Positions 1 to 9,900 of a DNA stretch of 64,000 nucleotides are shown piece by piece. The translations under genes were made by a program, and so were the position numbers. The DNA is taken from positions 36,680 to 100,679 of the forward strand of contig JBNKCL010000040.1 of assembly GCA_050287725.1 (NCBI GenBank), given 5' to 3'. The number at the start of each line of letters is the position of its first letter. Position 1 is the stretch's first letter. This DNA is from CBFDBF01 sp050287725 (GTDB lineage Bacteria; Pseudomonadota; Gammaproteobacteria; Chromatiales; Chromatiaceae). A model generated the notes under the pieces. It had not been told where the DNA came from, ran no database searches, and worked only from the letters and a program-made list of their open reading frames with translations.

Positions 1-567
1 GTTGGCGTATTTGTACTCGCGGGTGGCGGCGCTGATGGTTTTGTGCCGGGGGCGCTTGGCGTAGGCCTCGGTCCGGCGGTCAAACTCCGCGGTCAGCTGG
101 GCGATCTCTTTGTTGGTGCTCGCCAGGATCTGGGTGATGCTCGGCTTTGGTGGAGCGGGCGGGTGCTCTTTTTCGGGGAGTCGCACCTGCCGTTCGGAAG
201 GGGATCTGCTGGCCAATACCGGTTGCTCCGGTTGGGGCTTCGGCGGTTCCGGGGTGCCGGCGGGCGCCGTTTCCCCCAGCGGTTTGGTCAGCGGTTTGTC
301 GGAGGGCAGCGGGATTTCCGTTTTCGGACGCACCGCCTCCGCCTCTTCGCCGCCCCCCTGCTGGTTCGCCTGCGCCAGAAAATCGGCCTGCTCCGGGTCT
401 TTGGAGTCGGTTCGGTTTTGCACCACCATGATTTCGAGGGTGCGGTCGGGGGGCGGTTCTTGGCCGGTGGGCGGAGTGAAGCTGACCCCCAGGATCAGCA
501 CGGCGTGGGCGGCGGTCGCAAAAAAAAGCGTCAGACCGATACGATCGAAAGCAGAGACGCCACTCAT
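1..567 (-). CDS. tonB: TonB energy transducer, C-terminus outside the window
   Basis: Partial gene running off the left edge; 189 codons are visible from the ATG at 567. TonB couples the inner-membrane proton motive force (through ExbB/ExbD) to outer-membrane receptors. The N-terminus (MSGVSAFDRIGLTLFFATAA) gives one signal-anchor helix at about residues 7-27. It is followed by a long Pro/Glu/Lys-rich spacer (runs such as PPKPQPEQP and HPPAPPKP) and the start of a more folded region containing QILASTNKEIAQLTAEFDRR. The conserved C-terminal receptor-binding domain is not visible, so the assignment rests on anchor plus spacer and on position downstream of gshB, where tonB sits in many gammaproteobacteria. 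Its start overlaps the apbE stop as ATGA, and a GGAGGA ribosome site lies 8-13 bases upstream. Confidence 0.8.
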   Translation of the reverse strand, partial: MSGVSAFDRIGLTLFFATAAHAVLILGVSFTPPTGQEPPPDRTLEIMVVQNRTDSKDPEQADFLAQANQQGGGEEAEAVRPKTEIPLPSDKPLTKPLGETAPAGTPEPPKPQPEQPVLASRSPSERQVRLPEKEHPPAPPKPSITQILASTNKEIAQLTAEFDRRTEAYAKRPRHKTISAATREYKYAN

Positions 568-1652
568 CGGTCGTTTGCTCCTCCTTCCGGCGCTTCCCCG
601 GCCAGCGGCGCGCTGATCCGGATCGTGTGTCCCGGCTCCAAAAGTCGCAGCCGTTTCTGCATCGCCGGGTTCATGTACAAGGTGCCTTCGGTATCCACCA
701 GCAGAACATAACGAATGCCCATCTTTTGCGCCACCTCGAACCAGCGGTCGGGTCCTGCGATGAAGAGCGCGGTGGCCGCCGCGTCCGCCGTTGCGCCGTC
801 GGAATGGAGCACCGTGACCGAGGCACTTCCGGTGGCGGGATAACCGGTACGGGGGTCGATGATATGGTGATAGGTCTTGCCCTTCCAGTGGAAGTTGCGT
901 TCGTAGTCGCCGGAGGTGTAGACGCTCTCATCGCCGCTTACGTCGATCTCTCCCAGCACCCCCTTGCCGTCGGCGCTACGGATGGCGATGCGCCAGGGTT
1001 TTCCCTTGCTGCGTTCCCCGATGGCGCGCAGATCGCCTCCGGCGTTCAGGATGGCGTTCCGGATGCCCATCTTTCGCAGGTGGGCGATTGCCAGGTCGAT
1101 GCCGTAGCCCTTCCCGAAGGCGCCGAAATCGAGTTTTACCGCCGGGTTGGTGCCGCGCAGATGGATGCCGTCCACGAGGATGTCTTCCATGCGCGGGTTT
1201 TGGCGCAGCAACTCCGCGATCTGTTCCGGGCTGGGCGGAGGGTGGCCGGTCGGGTCGTCCCGCATGAATCCCCAGGTATCGATCAGGTGTCCGATGGCGG
1301 GATTGAACAGCCCGTCGCTCTCGGTGGAGAGCCGTTTCCCGATTTTGATCAACTCCAGCACCGAGGGCGGAGCGGTAAAGGTCTCGCCGGTGGTCAGTTC
1401 CTGGTTGACCCGTCCCAACGGACCGGGATTCCAGGCGTGCCAGGCGTGGTTCATTTCGGCGAAATCCTGCTCGATCGCCGCGGTGGCGCGATCCGCCTCC
1501 TCTTGCGAGACGCCGGATACGGTCAGGTCCACCAGGGTGCCGAAGGCCAGAAACCGGGTGGTGATGGGCGATTCCGCGCGCTCACAAGCCACAAGCAGCA
1601 GCATGAGCAGCAGCAGGGCGATGCGACGGTAGGTGTTGGTCGATAGGGTCAT
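564..1652 (-). CDS. apbE: FAD:protein FMN transferase, ApbE lipoprotein
   Basis: 362 residues. ApbE family enzymes transfer FMN from FAD to a Thr of target flavoproteins such as RnfG, RnfD, NqrB and NqrC in the periplasm. The N-terminus is a lipoprotein signal: basic residues, a Leu-rich stretch and the lipobox LLVAC with Cys at residue 23. Conserved ApbE stretches are visible: FNPAIGHLIDTWGF, KLDFGAFGKGYGIDLA, NAGGDLRAIG and HHIIDPRTGYPATG, the last being the usual Mg/FAD-binding tail motif. It lies between gshB and tonB with ATGA overlaps on both sides, so it is probably translated coupled to them. No rnf or nqr genes are in the window; its target is unknown. Confidence 0.92.
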   Translation of the reverse strand: MTLSTNTYRRIALLLLMLLLVACERAESPITTRFLAFGTLVDLTVSGVSQEEADRATAAIEQDFAEMNHAWHAWNPGPLGRVNQELTTGETFTAPPSVLELIKIGKRLSTESDGLFNPAIGHLIDTWGFMRDDPTGHPPPSPEQIAELLRQNPRMEDILVDGIHLRGTNPAVKLDFGAFGKGYGIDLAIAHLRKMGIRNAILNAGGDLRAIGERSKGKPWRIAIRSADGKGVLGEIDVSGDESVYTSGDYERNFHWKGKTYHHIIDPRTGYPATGSASVTVLHSDGATADAAATALFIAGPDRWFEVAQKMGIRYVLLVDTEGTLYMNPAMQKRLRLLEPGHTIRISAPLAGEAPEGGANDR

Positions 1653-2599
1653 GCGTTGAGGATCTCTTCGATCCGATCCAGTAATCGGGCGCTGATATTG
1701 ATTCCAAACTGGGCATCCAGTTCCCGGATACAGGTGGGGCTGGTGACGTTGATCTCCGTCAGGTACTCACCGATCACGTCCAGGCCGGCAAACAGAATCC
1801 CCCGGCGTTGCAGTTCCGGTCCCACCTGTCCGGCGATCCAACGGTCCCGTTCGGAGAGCGGCACTCCTCGGCCGTTGCCTCCTGCCGCCAGGTTGCCGCG
1901 GAATTCCCCCTGCTTGGGAATGCGTGCCAGGGCGTAGGGGATCGGTTCTCCGTCCACCATCAAGATACGCTTGTCGCCCGCCGTCACCTCCGGCAGAAAG
2001 CGTTGCGCCATGACATAGCGGCCGCCCCGCTCCGCAAGGGTTTCGATGACGACGTTGGTGTTCAGGTCTCCGTTCGCCAGTCGGAACACCGAGGCGCCGC
2101 CCATTCCGCCCAGCGGTTTGAGGACGATCTCTCCTTGCTCCTCCAGGAACGCCGTAATGCGTTGATGATCCCGGGTGACCAGCGTGGGCGGACAGCACTG
2201 GGGAAACCAGGCGGTGAACAGCTTTTCGTTGGCGTCGCGCAGCGCGGTGGGACGGTTGACCACCAGCGTCCCCAGTCGCTCCGCCTGCTCCAGCAGGTAG
2301 GTGGCGTAGATGTACTCCATATCGAACGGGGGGTCTTTCCGCATCAGAATGGCGTTCAGGCTGTCCAACGGCGCCTCCCGCTCCTCCAGGACCCGGTGCC
2401 AGCAGGCGGAATCGTCCATCACCTCCACCCGTCGCAGCCGGGCGTGACCCCGGCCGTCCCGCAGAAAAAGGTCGCCCGGTTCCATATACCAGAGTTGCCA
2501 GCCGCGGACCTGGGCTTCCAGCATCATGGCGAAGGTGCTGTCTTTTTTGATGGTGATGGACTCAATGGGGTCCATCACTACACCGAGGGCGATATTCAT
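1649..2599 (-). CDS. gshB: Glutathione synthetase
   Basis: 316 residues, the normal GshB length. It ligates glycine to gamma-glutamylcysteine using ATP in the cytoplasm, the last step of glutathione synthesis. It is an ATP-grasp enzyme. The N-terminal domain begins MNIALGVVMDPIESITIKKD, close to the family consensus. The ATP-binding parts are visible in VLKPLGGMGGASVFR, the acidic ITAGDKRI-type segment, GNLAAGGNG and the C-terminal DVIGEYLTEINVTSPT. The start at 2599 matches the family N-terminus even though no good ribosome site precedes it. It is first of a minus-strand run gshB-apbE-tonB and is divergent from pilG across about 700 bases. Confidence 0.97.
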   Translation of the reverse strand: MNIALGVVMDPIESITIKKDSTFAMMLEAQVRGWQLWYMEPGDLFLRDGRGHARLRRVEVMDDSACWHRVLEEREAPLDSLNAILMRKDPPFDMEYIYATYLLEQAERLGTLVVNRPTALRDANEKLFTAWFPQCCPPTLVTRDHQRITAFLEEQGEIVLKPLGGMGGASVFRLANGDLNTNVVIETLAERGGRYVMAQRFLPEVTAGDKRILMVDGEPIPYALARIPKQGEFRGNLAAGGNGRGVPLSERDRWIAGQVGPELQRRGILFAGLDVIGEYLTEINVTSPTCIRELDAQFGINISARLLDRIEEILNA

Positions 2600-3300
2600 G
2601 GCGGCATCATACCTGACGGACGGGCAGTTTGCTGGTCCCGTATGGCTGTTCCCGCGGCAACCGGCGGGTGCTGTAGATCAGGCGAAAGGTGCCGATAGAT
2701 ACTCTATGCAGGCCGTTCGGCGAGTGCGATGAGGAGGAGTGGTTCATATGGGGCGAGAACCTCGAATGTTTCTGTGCTATCAATAGGTTGTTGCAGTAAT
2801 TTAAATCAATTGCTATGGTTTGGCGAACCCCTCGAATATCGTAGGGTCTTTCCGCCTCGGAAGCGGGGTTCCGGGTGTGAAACCGATAGCGGTGGGCCTG
2901 GAGCGGGGAAATCCGGCGAGTGTGTTACGGCGCCGGTGCCGTGCCTGCCGAAGGGATCGAAGATCCGGGTATGTGAGGAGAACCCGGTATGCTGGAAACC
3001 GGGGTTTCCTGGAAGAAACGGAGGGTTAACTACAAAATTAGGATTTTTCCTGAGGCAACGGGCTATCTTTATGGTGTAATGAGCCGTTCGCAAAGGGTTT
3101 TGGTTGGATGTGCAGGGACCAGAAGAACATCCGTTTTGATTGGATTTCCGACCGCAGATTTGCGGCAGTGGCCACGATTTGAGGTGGCTTGATTACGGCG
3201 GTGTCGGAAGGTTGGGAAAATCGCGCGGCGTTTATGTTCCGGGAACAGGCGCCGAATTTATGGTTTCGCAAGACCTGTTGTACGGAGGAAAGCGGCGATT
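2600..3300. other. 701-bp divergent spacer between gshB and pilG
   Basis: I see no convincing gene here; the short open frames lack family features and ribosome sites. The spacer must hold the promoters for gshB (minus) and the pil/chp cluster (plus). It contains an inverted repeat GGAAACC-GG-GGTTTCC at 2994-3009 and a second one, CCGGGT with ACCCGG, at 2965-2987 (11-base loop). A GGAGG at about 3284-3288 lies 12 bases before the pilG ATG, longer than usual. A TATGAT lies at 2606-2611 on the minus strand just before the gshB start. Confidence 0.6.
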
Positions 3301-3696
3301 ATGGGTGATGATGCCGATATCTCGGGTCTGAAAATAATGGTGATCGATGACAGTAAGACGATCCGAAGAACCGCGGAGAGCCTGCTTACCAAAGCGGGAT
3401 GCGAGGTCTTGACCGCGACCGACGGATTCGAGGCGCTGGCAATCATTGCCGATAGCCATCCGGACATTATTTTCGTGGACATCATGATGCCGCGTCTGGA
3501 CGGCTATCAGACCTGTGCCTTGATTAAGAACAACGCAGAATTCAGGCATACGCCGGTAATCATGCTGTCCAGTAAAGATGGGCTGTTTGATCGCGCACGT
3601 GGGCGTATCGTGGGGTCCGAGCAGTACCTCACCAAGCCGTTTACCAAGGACGAACTGTTGGCGGCCATCCGCCGCCATAAGGCAAAAGCCGCGTGA
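3301..3696 (+). CDS. pilG: Twitching motility response regulator PilG
   Basis: 131 residues, a single receiver domain without an output domain. The acidic pocket is seen in VIDDS near the N-terminus, the phosphoacceptor Asp in IIFVDIMMPRLDG (about residue 61), the Thr/Ser switch position in VIMLSSKDG and the conserved Lys in LTKPFTKDEL. PilG-type regulators are phosphorylated by the ChpA kinase and promote pilus extension and cAMP signalling in Pseudomonas. It starts the cluster pilG-pilH-pilI-pilJ-chpA-chpC, in the same order and next to gshB as in P. aeruginosa, which is why PilG rather than a generic CheY is called. Confidence 0.93.
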   Translation: MGDDADISGLKIMVIDDSKTIRRTAESLLTKAGCEVLTATDGFEALAIIADSHPDIIFVDIMMPRLDGYQTCALIKNNAEFRHTPVIMLSSKDGLFDRARGRIVGSEQYLTKPFTKDELLAAIRRHKAKAA

Positions 3697-3788
3697 GCGG
3701 TTTGGGAAGGAATCGGCTGTGGAGCGGAAGTGCTCCGGACGAAGTGTAAAATAGTTTCATAGATGTATCGTGTTTACAGTGAGAGCTT

Positions 3789-4178
3789 ATGAATAGTCCA
3801 ACTCCAGAAGGGAAGGCGTCGATTCTTATCGTTGACGACTCTCCCACCGAACTATATGTGTTGAAGAACCTCGTGGAGGGAGCCGGCTATCATGCCATTA
3901 CAGCCAGTGACGGGGAGTCTGGTATCGCGCAGGCGCGCAGCACGAAACCGGCTCTGATCCTGATGGATGTCGTGATGCCCGGCTTGAACGGGTTTCAGGC
4001 CACGCGTCAGTTGAGTCGCGATCCGGAAACCGCGAATATCCCGATCATTATCGTGACTACCAAGGGTCAGGAGACGGACCGTACCTGGGGTTTGCGGCAG
4101 GGGGCAAAGGATTATGTCGTGAAGCCGATCGTGGCGGCAGACCTGTTAGCGAAGATCCAATCGGTGCTCGGCAGCTGA
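3789..4178 (+). CDS. pilH: Twitching motility response regulator PilH
   Basis: 129 residues, second stand-alone receiver of the Chp pathway. Visible: acidic residues in LIVDDSPTELYVL, the phosphorylation Asp in ALILMDVVMPGLNGF, switch Thr in IIIVTTKGQETDR and Lys in YVVKPIVAADLL. In P. aeruginosa PilH acts opposite to PilG, favouring retraction or acting as a phosphate sink. It follows pilG by 92 bases, with a GAGAG element just before its ATG, and is followed by pilI after 13 bases. The WG in the DRTWGLRQGAKDYVVKP segment is typical of PilH. Confidence 0.92.
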   Translation: MNSPTPEGKASILIVDDSPTELYVLKNLVEGAGYHAITASDGESGIAQARSTKPALILMDVVMPGLNGFQATRQLSRDPETANIPIIIVTTKGQETDRTWGLRQGAKDYVVKPIVAADLLAKIQSVLGS

Positions 4179-4191
4179 CGGAATTGATTGC

Positions 4192-4737
4192 ATGACGGTC
4201 GGCGACTCTCGGGAACTGGTTCTGCTGCTGCAGGAAATCGAGCGGCGAAGCCTGGAGCATGCGGCCGGGCTGCGGCAGGAAGACGATGTTACGAACGTCT
4301 GGGAAGGGGTGCTTTTTTCGGTAGGTGGGGAGCGGTTCGCCACGCCGCTGAATGAGGTGAAGGAAATTCTGAACTTTCCTTCGGTGATTACCTCGGTGCC
4401 CGGTGCCAGGAAGTGGGTGCGGGGCGTGGCAAATGTGCGGGGCAACCTTTTGCCGATTCTGGACCTGCAGATTTTTTTGGGCGGCAAAAGTATCACTGTC
4501 GGCCGCAGGACCCGGGTCTTGGTGGTCGATCATGACGGGTTGTTCGCGGGTTTGATGGTTGGTGAGTTGCTGGGAATGAAACACTTTGATGTGGATTCTT
4601 ACCAGCAGAACAGCGATCCAAAGCAGGCGATTACGAAATACACGGACGGTTTCTTTTCGCTGGAAGGGGAACAGTGGCCGGTTTTCAGTATGCGTGCGCT
4701 GGTCGAAGATCCCGCCTTTCAGGTGGCTGCTGCGTAA
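4192..4737 (+). CDS. pilI: CheW-like adaptor PilI
   Basis: 181 residues with a CheW domain filling roughly residues 35-175 (starting at WEGVLFSVGGERFATPL). CheW proteins dock a chemoreceptor, here PilJ, to the histidine kinase ChpA at the membrane. Recognisable segments are VPGARKWVRGVANVRGNLLP and ILDLQIFLGG, the usual CheW beta-barrel signature. Position between pilH and pilJ fits PilI of the twitching chemosensory system. Separated from pilJ by 106 bases with no obvious terminator, so probably co-transcribed. Confidence 0.92.
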   Translation: MTVGDSRELVLLLQEIERRSLEHAAGLRQEDDVTNVWEGVLFSVGGERFATPLNEVKEILNFPSVITSVPGARKWVRGVANVRGNLLPILDLQIFLGGKSITVGRRTRVLVVDHDGLFAGLMVGELLGMKHFDVDSYQQNSDPKQAITKYTDGFFSLEGEQWPVFSMRALVEDPAFQVAAA

Positions 4738-4843
4738 TGAAGAGGGGCGCACGGCAATCGGGTTATAAAGGGTCGGGCCAAGAGATGGTGCCGGGTGAAA
4801 ATAATGGCTGGAATCGAAATGCTCTCTCGGGAGATTTAGCAAA

Positions 4844-6889
4844 ATGAAACAGAGCTCTGGGAAAGGTGTGGGCGGCGGAGCGTCCAATAAGACGATTCTC
4901 GTTCTGACGATCGGGTTCGCGCTTGCCATCATAGCGGCGTTGGCGGTCTTCATGAACGCCTCGCGGTGGGAGGAGTATGAAGAAGGGTATCTGCTGCGGG
5001 CGTCGGAGTTGAGGGTGGTCTCGGAGCGAATCGCAAAATATGGTCTGGCGGCGTCGCGCGGAGACCAGGAGGCGTTCGCAAACCTGGCTCAATCCGAGCG
5101 GAAATTCGAACAATATCTGCACGAACTGCGAAATGGTGTGACCGCCCAGGGATTACCGCCCGTTCCGGCCGATTTGCATGCGCAGATGAAAGAGCTCGTC
5201 GCCGCCTGGGAGAAACTGCGGCTCGACGCGGACGACATCATTTCCAATAAGGACGCGGTTTTGTCGGTGCGCGAGTATGTAAGCGGGATCGCCCAGGTGG
5301 TGCCGCAGGTGGCCGACGATTCGGAAGCGGTAGTGGATATCCTGGCGCGTCGCGGTGCCGGCCAGGATCAGGTGTCCGCCGCGGCGCAACAGTTGATGTT
5401 GGTGCAGCGTATGGACAAGAACGCCGCCCGCGTGCTGGAAGGCGGTCAGGTCACGGCGGGCGCCATCGACCAGTTCAGTCAGGACGTGGACCGTTTCGGA
5501 CGGGTCTTGGAGGCCATGCTGAAAGGGAGCGCGCAACTGCGAATCAGTGCGGTGCAGGATGCGACGGCGGTAAGCAAATTACGCTCGGTCGCGACGCAGT
5601 TTGAAACGATCAAGGATTTCTCCGAAAAGATCATTGAAGCCACGCCGCATCTGCTTCCGGCATTGGAAGGCGCCAGCTCCTTGACGGTGGTTTCAGACCG
5701 GGCGAACAAGGCGGCAGCCAGCCTGATCGAAGGTTTCGGCGGTTCGCCGGGGCGGTTTGGGATCGGCGGATTCAAATCGGGCCCGGGCATGGTGGCGCTG
5801 TTCGTAATCCTGGCCGGTCTTTTGTTTGCGGTCCGCAGTTACCTCGCCCTGAAAGAGGTACGGGAACGTGAGACCGAGGTTAAGTCTCAGAACGAAAGAA
5901 ATCAGCGCGCCATTCTGACCCTGCTGGATGAGATGGGCGACCTCGCCGACGGTGACCTCACCGTGACCGCGACCGTTACGGAGGACGTGACCGGCGCCAT
6001 CGCGGACTCCATTAACTACGCAGTGGAAGCATTGCGTACCCTGGTAACCGCCATCAACGACACCTCGGACCGGGTTTCCTCGGCCGCGCAGGAGAGTCGG
6101 GCCACGGCGATGCATCTTGCGGAAGCGAGTGAACATCAGGCCGATCAGATCACGGCGGCCACCCAGGCCATGAAAGAGATGGCGAATGCCATGGACCAGA
6201 TGGCTCTCGACGCGACCGAATCCGCAAGCGTTGCCGCGCACTCGGTGGAAGTTGCCGGTAAGGGCGGCGATACGGTGCGGCGCACCATCCTGGGCATGGA
6301 TACCATCCGCGAACAGATTCAGGAGACCGCGAAGCGAATCAAGCGCCTGGGTGAGAGCTCCCAGGAGATCGGCGATATCGTGGAAATCATTGAGGATATC
6401 GCGGACCAAACCAATATTCTCGCGTTGAACGCCGCCATGCAGGTGGCCATGGCCGGTGAAGCGGGCCGCGGTTTCGCGGTGGTTGCGGACGAGGTGCAAC
6501 GACTCGCGGAACGTTCCAGTAATGCGACCAAACAGATTGAAGCGCTGGTCAAGACCATTCAGGCGGACACCAACGAGGCGGTGGCGTCGATGGAATCCAC
6601 TACCAAAGAGGTGGTGGCGGGCGCCAAGCTGGCAGAGGATGCGGGTGAGTCGCTGTTGGAGATCGAAAACGTGTCCAACAACATCGCCGAGGTAATTCAA
6701 AAGATTGCCGTGTCGGCCCAGGCTCAGTCTTCCGAGGCATCCAAGATCGACGACACGATGAGCGTGATCCAGGAGATTACCACCCAGACTCTGGAAGGTA
6801 CCAACCAGGCCGCTGCCTCTATCGGTAACCTGACGGATCTGGCCGACGAGCTGCAGAAATCGGTATCGGGTTTCCGTCTGCCGGTATAA
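4844..6889 (+). CDS. pilJ: Twitching motility chemoreceptor PilJ
   Basis: 681 residues, a methyl-accepting chemotaxis type protein. TM1 is at about residues 18-41 (TILVLTIGFALAIIAALAVF), followed by a periplasmic region of about 270 residues with PilJ-type helical repeats, TM2 at about 319-339 (GMVALFVILAGLLFAVRSYL), a HAMP-like stretch and a long cytoplasmic coiled-coil. The signalling tip reads DQTNILALNAAMQVAMAGEA then GRGFAVVADEVQRLAERS, the kinase-contact hairpin with PilJ-type variation. In P. aeruginosa PilJ senses pilin or surface contact and controls ChpA. GGAG lies 10-13 bases before the ATG. No methyltransferase or methylesterase gene accompanies it. Confidence 0.94.
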   Translation: MKQSSGKGVGGGASNKTILVLTIGFALAIIAALAVFMNASRWEEYEEGYLLRASELRVVSERIAKYGLAASRGDQEAFANLAQSERKFEQYLHELRNGVTAQGLPPVPADLHAQMKELVAAWEKLRLDADDIISNKDAVLSVREYVSGIAQVVPQVADDSEAVVDILARRGAGQDQVSAAAQQLMLVQRMDKNAARVLEGGQVTAGAIDQFSQDVDRFGRVLEAMLKGSAQLRISAVQDATAVSKLRSVATQFETIKDFSEKIIEATPHLLPALEGASSLTVVSDRANKAAASLIEGFGGSPGRFGIGGFKSGPGMVALFVILAGLLFAVRSYLALKEVRERETEVKSQNERNQRAILTLLDEMGDLADGDLTVTATVTEDVTGAIADSINYAVEALRTLVTAINDTSDRVSSAAQESRATAMHLAEASEHQADQITAATQAMKEMANAMDQMALDATESASVAAHSVEVAGKGGDTVRRTILGMDTIREQIQETAKRIKRLGESSQEIGDIVEIIEDIADQTNILALNAAMQVAMAGEAGRGFAVVADEVQRLAERSSNATKQIEALVKTIQADTNEAVASMESTTKEVVAGAKLAEDAGESLLEIENVSNNIAEVIQKIAVSAQAQSSEASKIDDTMSVIQEITTQTLEGTNQAAASIGNLTDLADELQKSVSGFRLPV

Positions 6890-6941
6890 CGGACCTGGTT
6901 GCCTGAATGATTCGCCAGTCCGCCGAGGATGATCACCGGGT

Positions 6942-9900
6942 ATGAGTAATACTCAGGACTTTAGCTCTCTGAAATGGATCAAAGGCGAGCTTGACGAGGC
7001 CGTTCGTCAAGCCCGCCATGATCTGGAGGAGCATATTGAGGGCGGCGGCGACGTGGCGTTGATGGAGAGTTGCGCCACCCGTCTCCACCAGATCCAGGGT
7101 ACGCTCCAGATGGTACAGATCTACGGCGCAGCCATGCTGGCCGAAGAGATGGAGCTGGTGGCGCGCGCCATCGCCCGGGACGAGATCCCCAAAAAGGTGG
7201 AAGCGGCGGAGGCCTTGCTGCAAGGCCTGATCAAACTGCCGGATTACCTGGAGCAACTACTCGAAGGGGGCAGGGACCACCCCGTAATCCTAACGCCGTT
7301 GCTCAACGACCTGCGGGCAAGCCGCGAGGAATCCCTCTATTCGGAAGCCGCCCTGTTCGCGCCGGAACTGGATCAATGGTTGCAGGTGGGCGAGGTCACC
7401 GAAACGCCGAATCGTCGGTTGCGGAAGATCGCGCGCAGCTTGCGCCACAAGTTCCACAAAGGATTGCTCGACTGGTATCTCGATCATGATATTGCCGGCG
7501 GACTCGAAGCGATTCGACAGGTGTTGCTGGAGTTGGAAGACAGCGCCGGGACGGAGCAGGTAAGGCGTCTGTTCCGCATCGCGCGCGCCGCCTCCACGGT
7601 TCCGCTGGAAGATCCCAACGTTCCCAATATTGCGATGAAGCAGTTGTTGGGGCGCGTGGACCGGGAGATCAAGCGCATCATTCAAGAGGGGGAGCTTGCG
7701 GTCGCGGAGCAACCTCCGGTGGATCTGCAGAAGAATCTCCTCTATTACGTCACCAGTTCGCATGCACAGAACGAGTTGACGCAGTTCCTGCGGCGGGAGT
7801 TCGACCTTGATCGGGAGCTGATCACCTATAGCGAGATCGAATCGGGACGCCAAGGTTTGCAGGGTCCCAACCTTGAGTTGCTGCAATCTTTGCGGACCGC
7901 TATCGGTACCGATCTCGATTCCATCAAGGACGCCCTGGACCTCTTCATTCGTACCAAGAGCAACGACACGGAACAACTGTTGCCGCTGGAACATTCGATG
8001 CGCGTGATCTCCGATACCCTGGGTATGGTCGGACAGGGAGCGTTACGGCAGCGTATCAAGCGCCAGGCGGACAGGATCAAAGAGATCGTCGCATCGTCCA
8101 TCGTGCCCGACGAGAATGATCTCATCAAGATCGCCGAGGACATCATCTATGTAGAGTCCTCGCTGGAAAATCTGGCGGCGGCGCGCAAACCGCAGGCCGA
8201 GATCCCGTCGGACGAGGAAGCGGCAGGCAGCGAGACGCAGTTGCCGGCAGGCGAGTTCGAGCGGCTGGTCGATTCGGTGATGCGCGAGGCGCGTATCGAT
8301 ATGGCGCAGATCAAGGATGCGATGATCACCTTTATCGGGGCGCCCGAAAAGGTCGATGTACTGCACGACGTTCCCACCCGCTTCCGCTCCATCGCCGGCG
8401 CCTTCGAGATGCTGAAGTTGTTCGACGTTTCCGGGTTGCTGCGCGCAATCGCCGGATATGTCGCCAATGAGATCCTGGCGAAACAGGCGATTCCGGAGAC
8501 CGTTCGTTTGAACGCATTTGCCGACGCGGTCACCAGTATCGAGTATTTCATGGAGGCTGTTACCGAAGGGCGGGGAATCCACGACGAGATTCTGGAAGTG
8601 GCGCGTGAGGCGCTGGTTCGGTTGGGGACCGAAGAGGAACTGGAAGAGCAGGCGCCGCCGGTCGAGAGTGTTCCTGAGACATCCGAGCCGGCCGCTGCGG
8701 CGCCTAAGGCGCCCCCCGTGAAACCGGAACCGGAGCCGGAACCGGAGCACGTTGCTTCGGCGGACAAGCCCTCGCTGGAGGAGATCAGTCCCGAGATCCT
8801 CGATATCTTCATGGAAGAGGCGCAGGAAGAGCTGGAGGTTATCCGTGAATATATGCCGCGCTGGCTGGCGAACCATGAGGAACGGGACGCACTGATTACT
8901 TTCCGTCGTTCCTTTCATACCCTGAAAGGGAGTGGCCGGCTGGTGGGTGCCAAGACCATCGGCGAATTTGCCTGGTCGATCGAAAATCTGCTCAACCGAG
9001 TCATCGACGAAACCTTGCCGATATCCGATTCGATCACCGAGGTGCTGGAAGAAACGCTGAAGGTGTTGCCGGAACTGATCGAGTGTCAGGCGAAAGGAAC
9101 CGCACCGGAAATCGATGTGCAGGCAATGATGGATCGCGCCTTCGGGTTGGCCGATCAATCCAGGGCGTCGAAACCGGAGCCGGCCGAGGCGGAGCACCAC
9201 GAGCCCCCTTCACTCAGTGGGCTGGAGGTGGAGGAGATCGGACTGGAAGAGCCGGCGGAGCCGGAACCCGAGCTAACGCTGGAGCTGGAACCGGAGTCCG
9301 AACCCGAAGCGGCGGCGCCGGAGACGGGCGAGGCGCCCATCAATCTGGATCCGGTCCTGCTCGAGATCTTTCTTGCGGAGTCCCGCACGCATCTCGATAC
9401 CATTAACGAATTCCTGGAACAGTACCGGGAAGGCGGCGGTCGTCGTCATCTCGATAACAATCTTTCGCGCGCCTACCATACCCTCCACGGCAGTGCGCAT
9501 ATGGCAGAGGTGGTGCCGATCGCGCAGCTGAGTTCCGCCATCGAGTCCTACCTCAACGATATGCTGGAGCATAATCAACCGGCGGACGATGAAGTGGCGA
9601 GTCTGCTGGAACGAAGCGTTCAGCAGATCGAGGCCGTGTTGGCTGCCATTAATGTCCCCGATGCGCCGTTGCCGGATTGGGAGACGCTCGCGGTCGAGGT
9701 CAAGGCCAGGCACAAGGCCCTGCGCGGCGACCTGGGTATCGAAACCACCGTGGTTTCTCCTGTCTCTGAAGAGGAGGAAGAGTTCCTGGGGGAAGACGAG
9801 GCTGAAGAACCTTTCGGGATCGAAGCGGAAACGATCCTGCAAGCGCCAGCTGAAGAGTTTCCCGAACTCGAAGTGGAAGAGATTCCGGAGGCGCCGGTTG

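Noticed and set aside
2801..2816. FNR-like half match near the gshB-pilG spacer
   Set aside because: Only the left half-site TTGAT fits on the minus strand; the right half is degenerate.
2820..3070. Possible c-di-GMP riboswitch before pilG
   Set aside because: The conserved core pieces of known classes could not be found in order.
2729..3079. 116-codon open frame in the gshB-pilG spacer
   Set aside because: Composition is unlike a protein (many Arg, Gly, Pro and Cys), with no family likeness and no proper start context.
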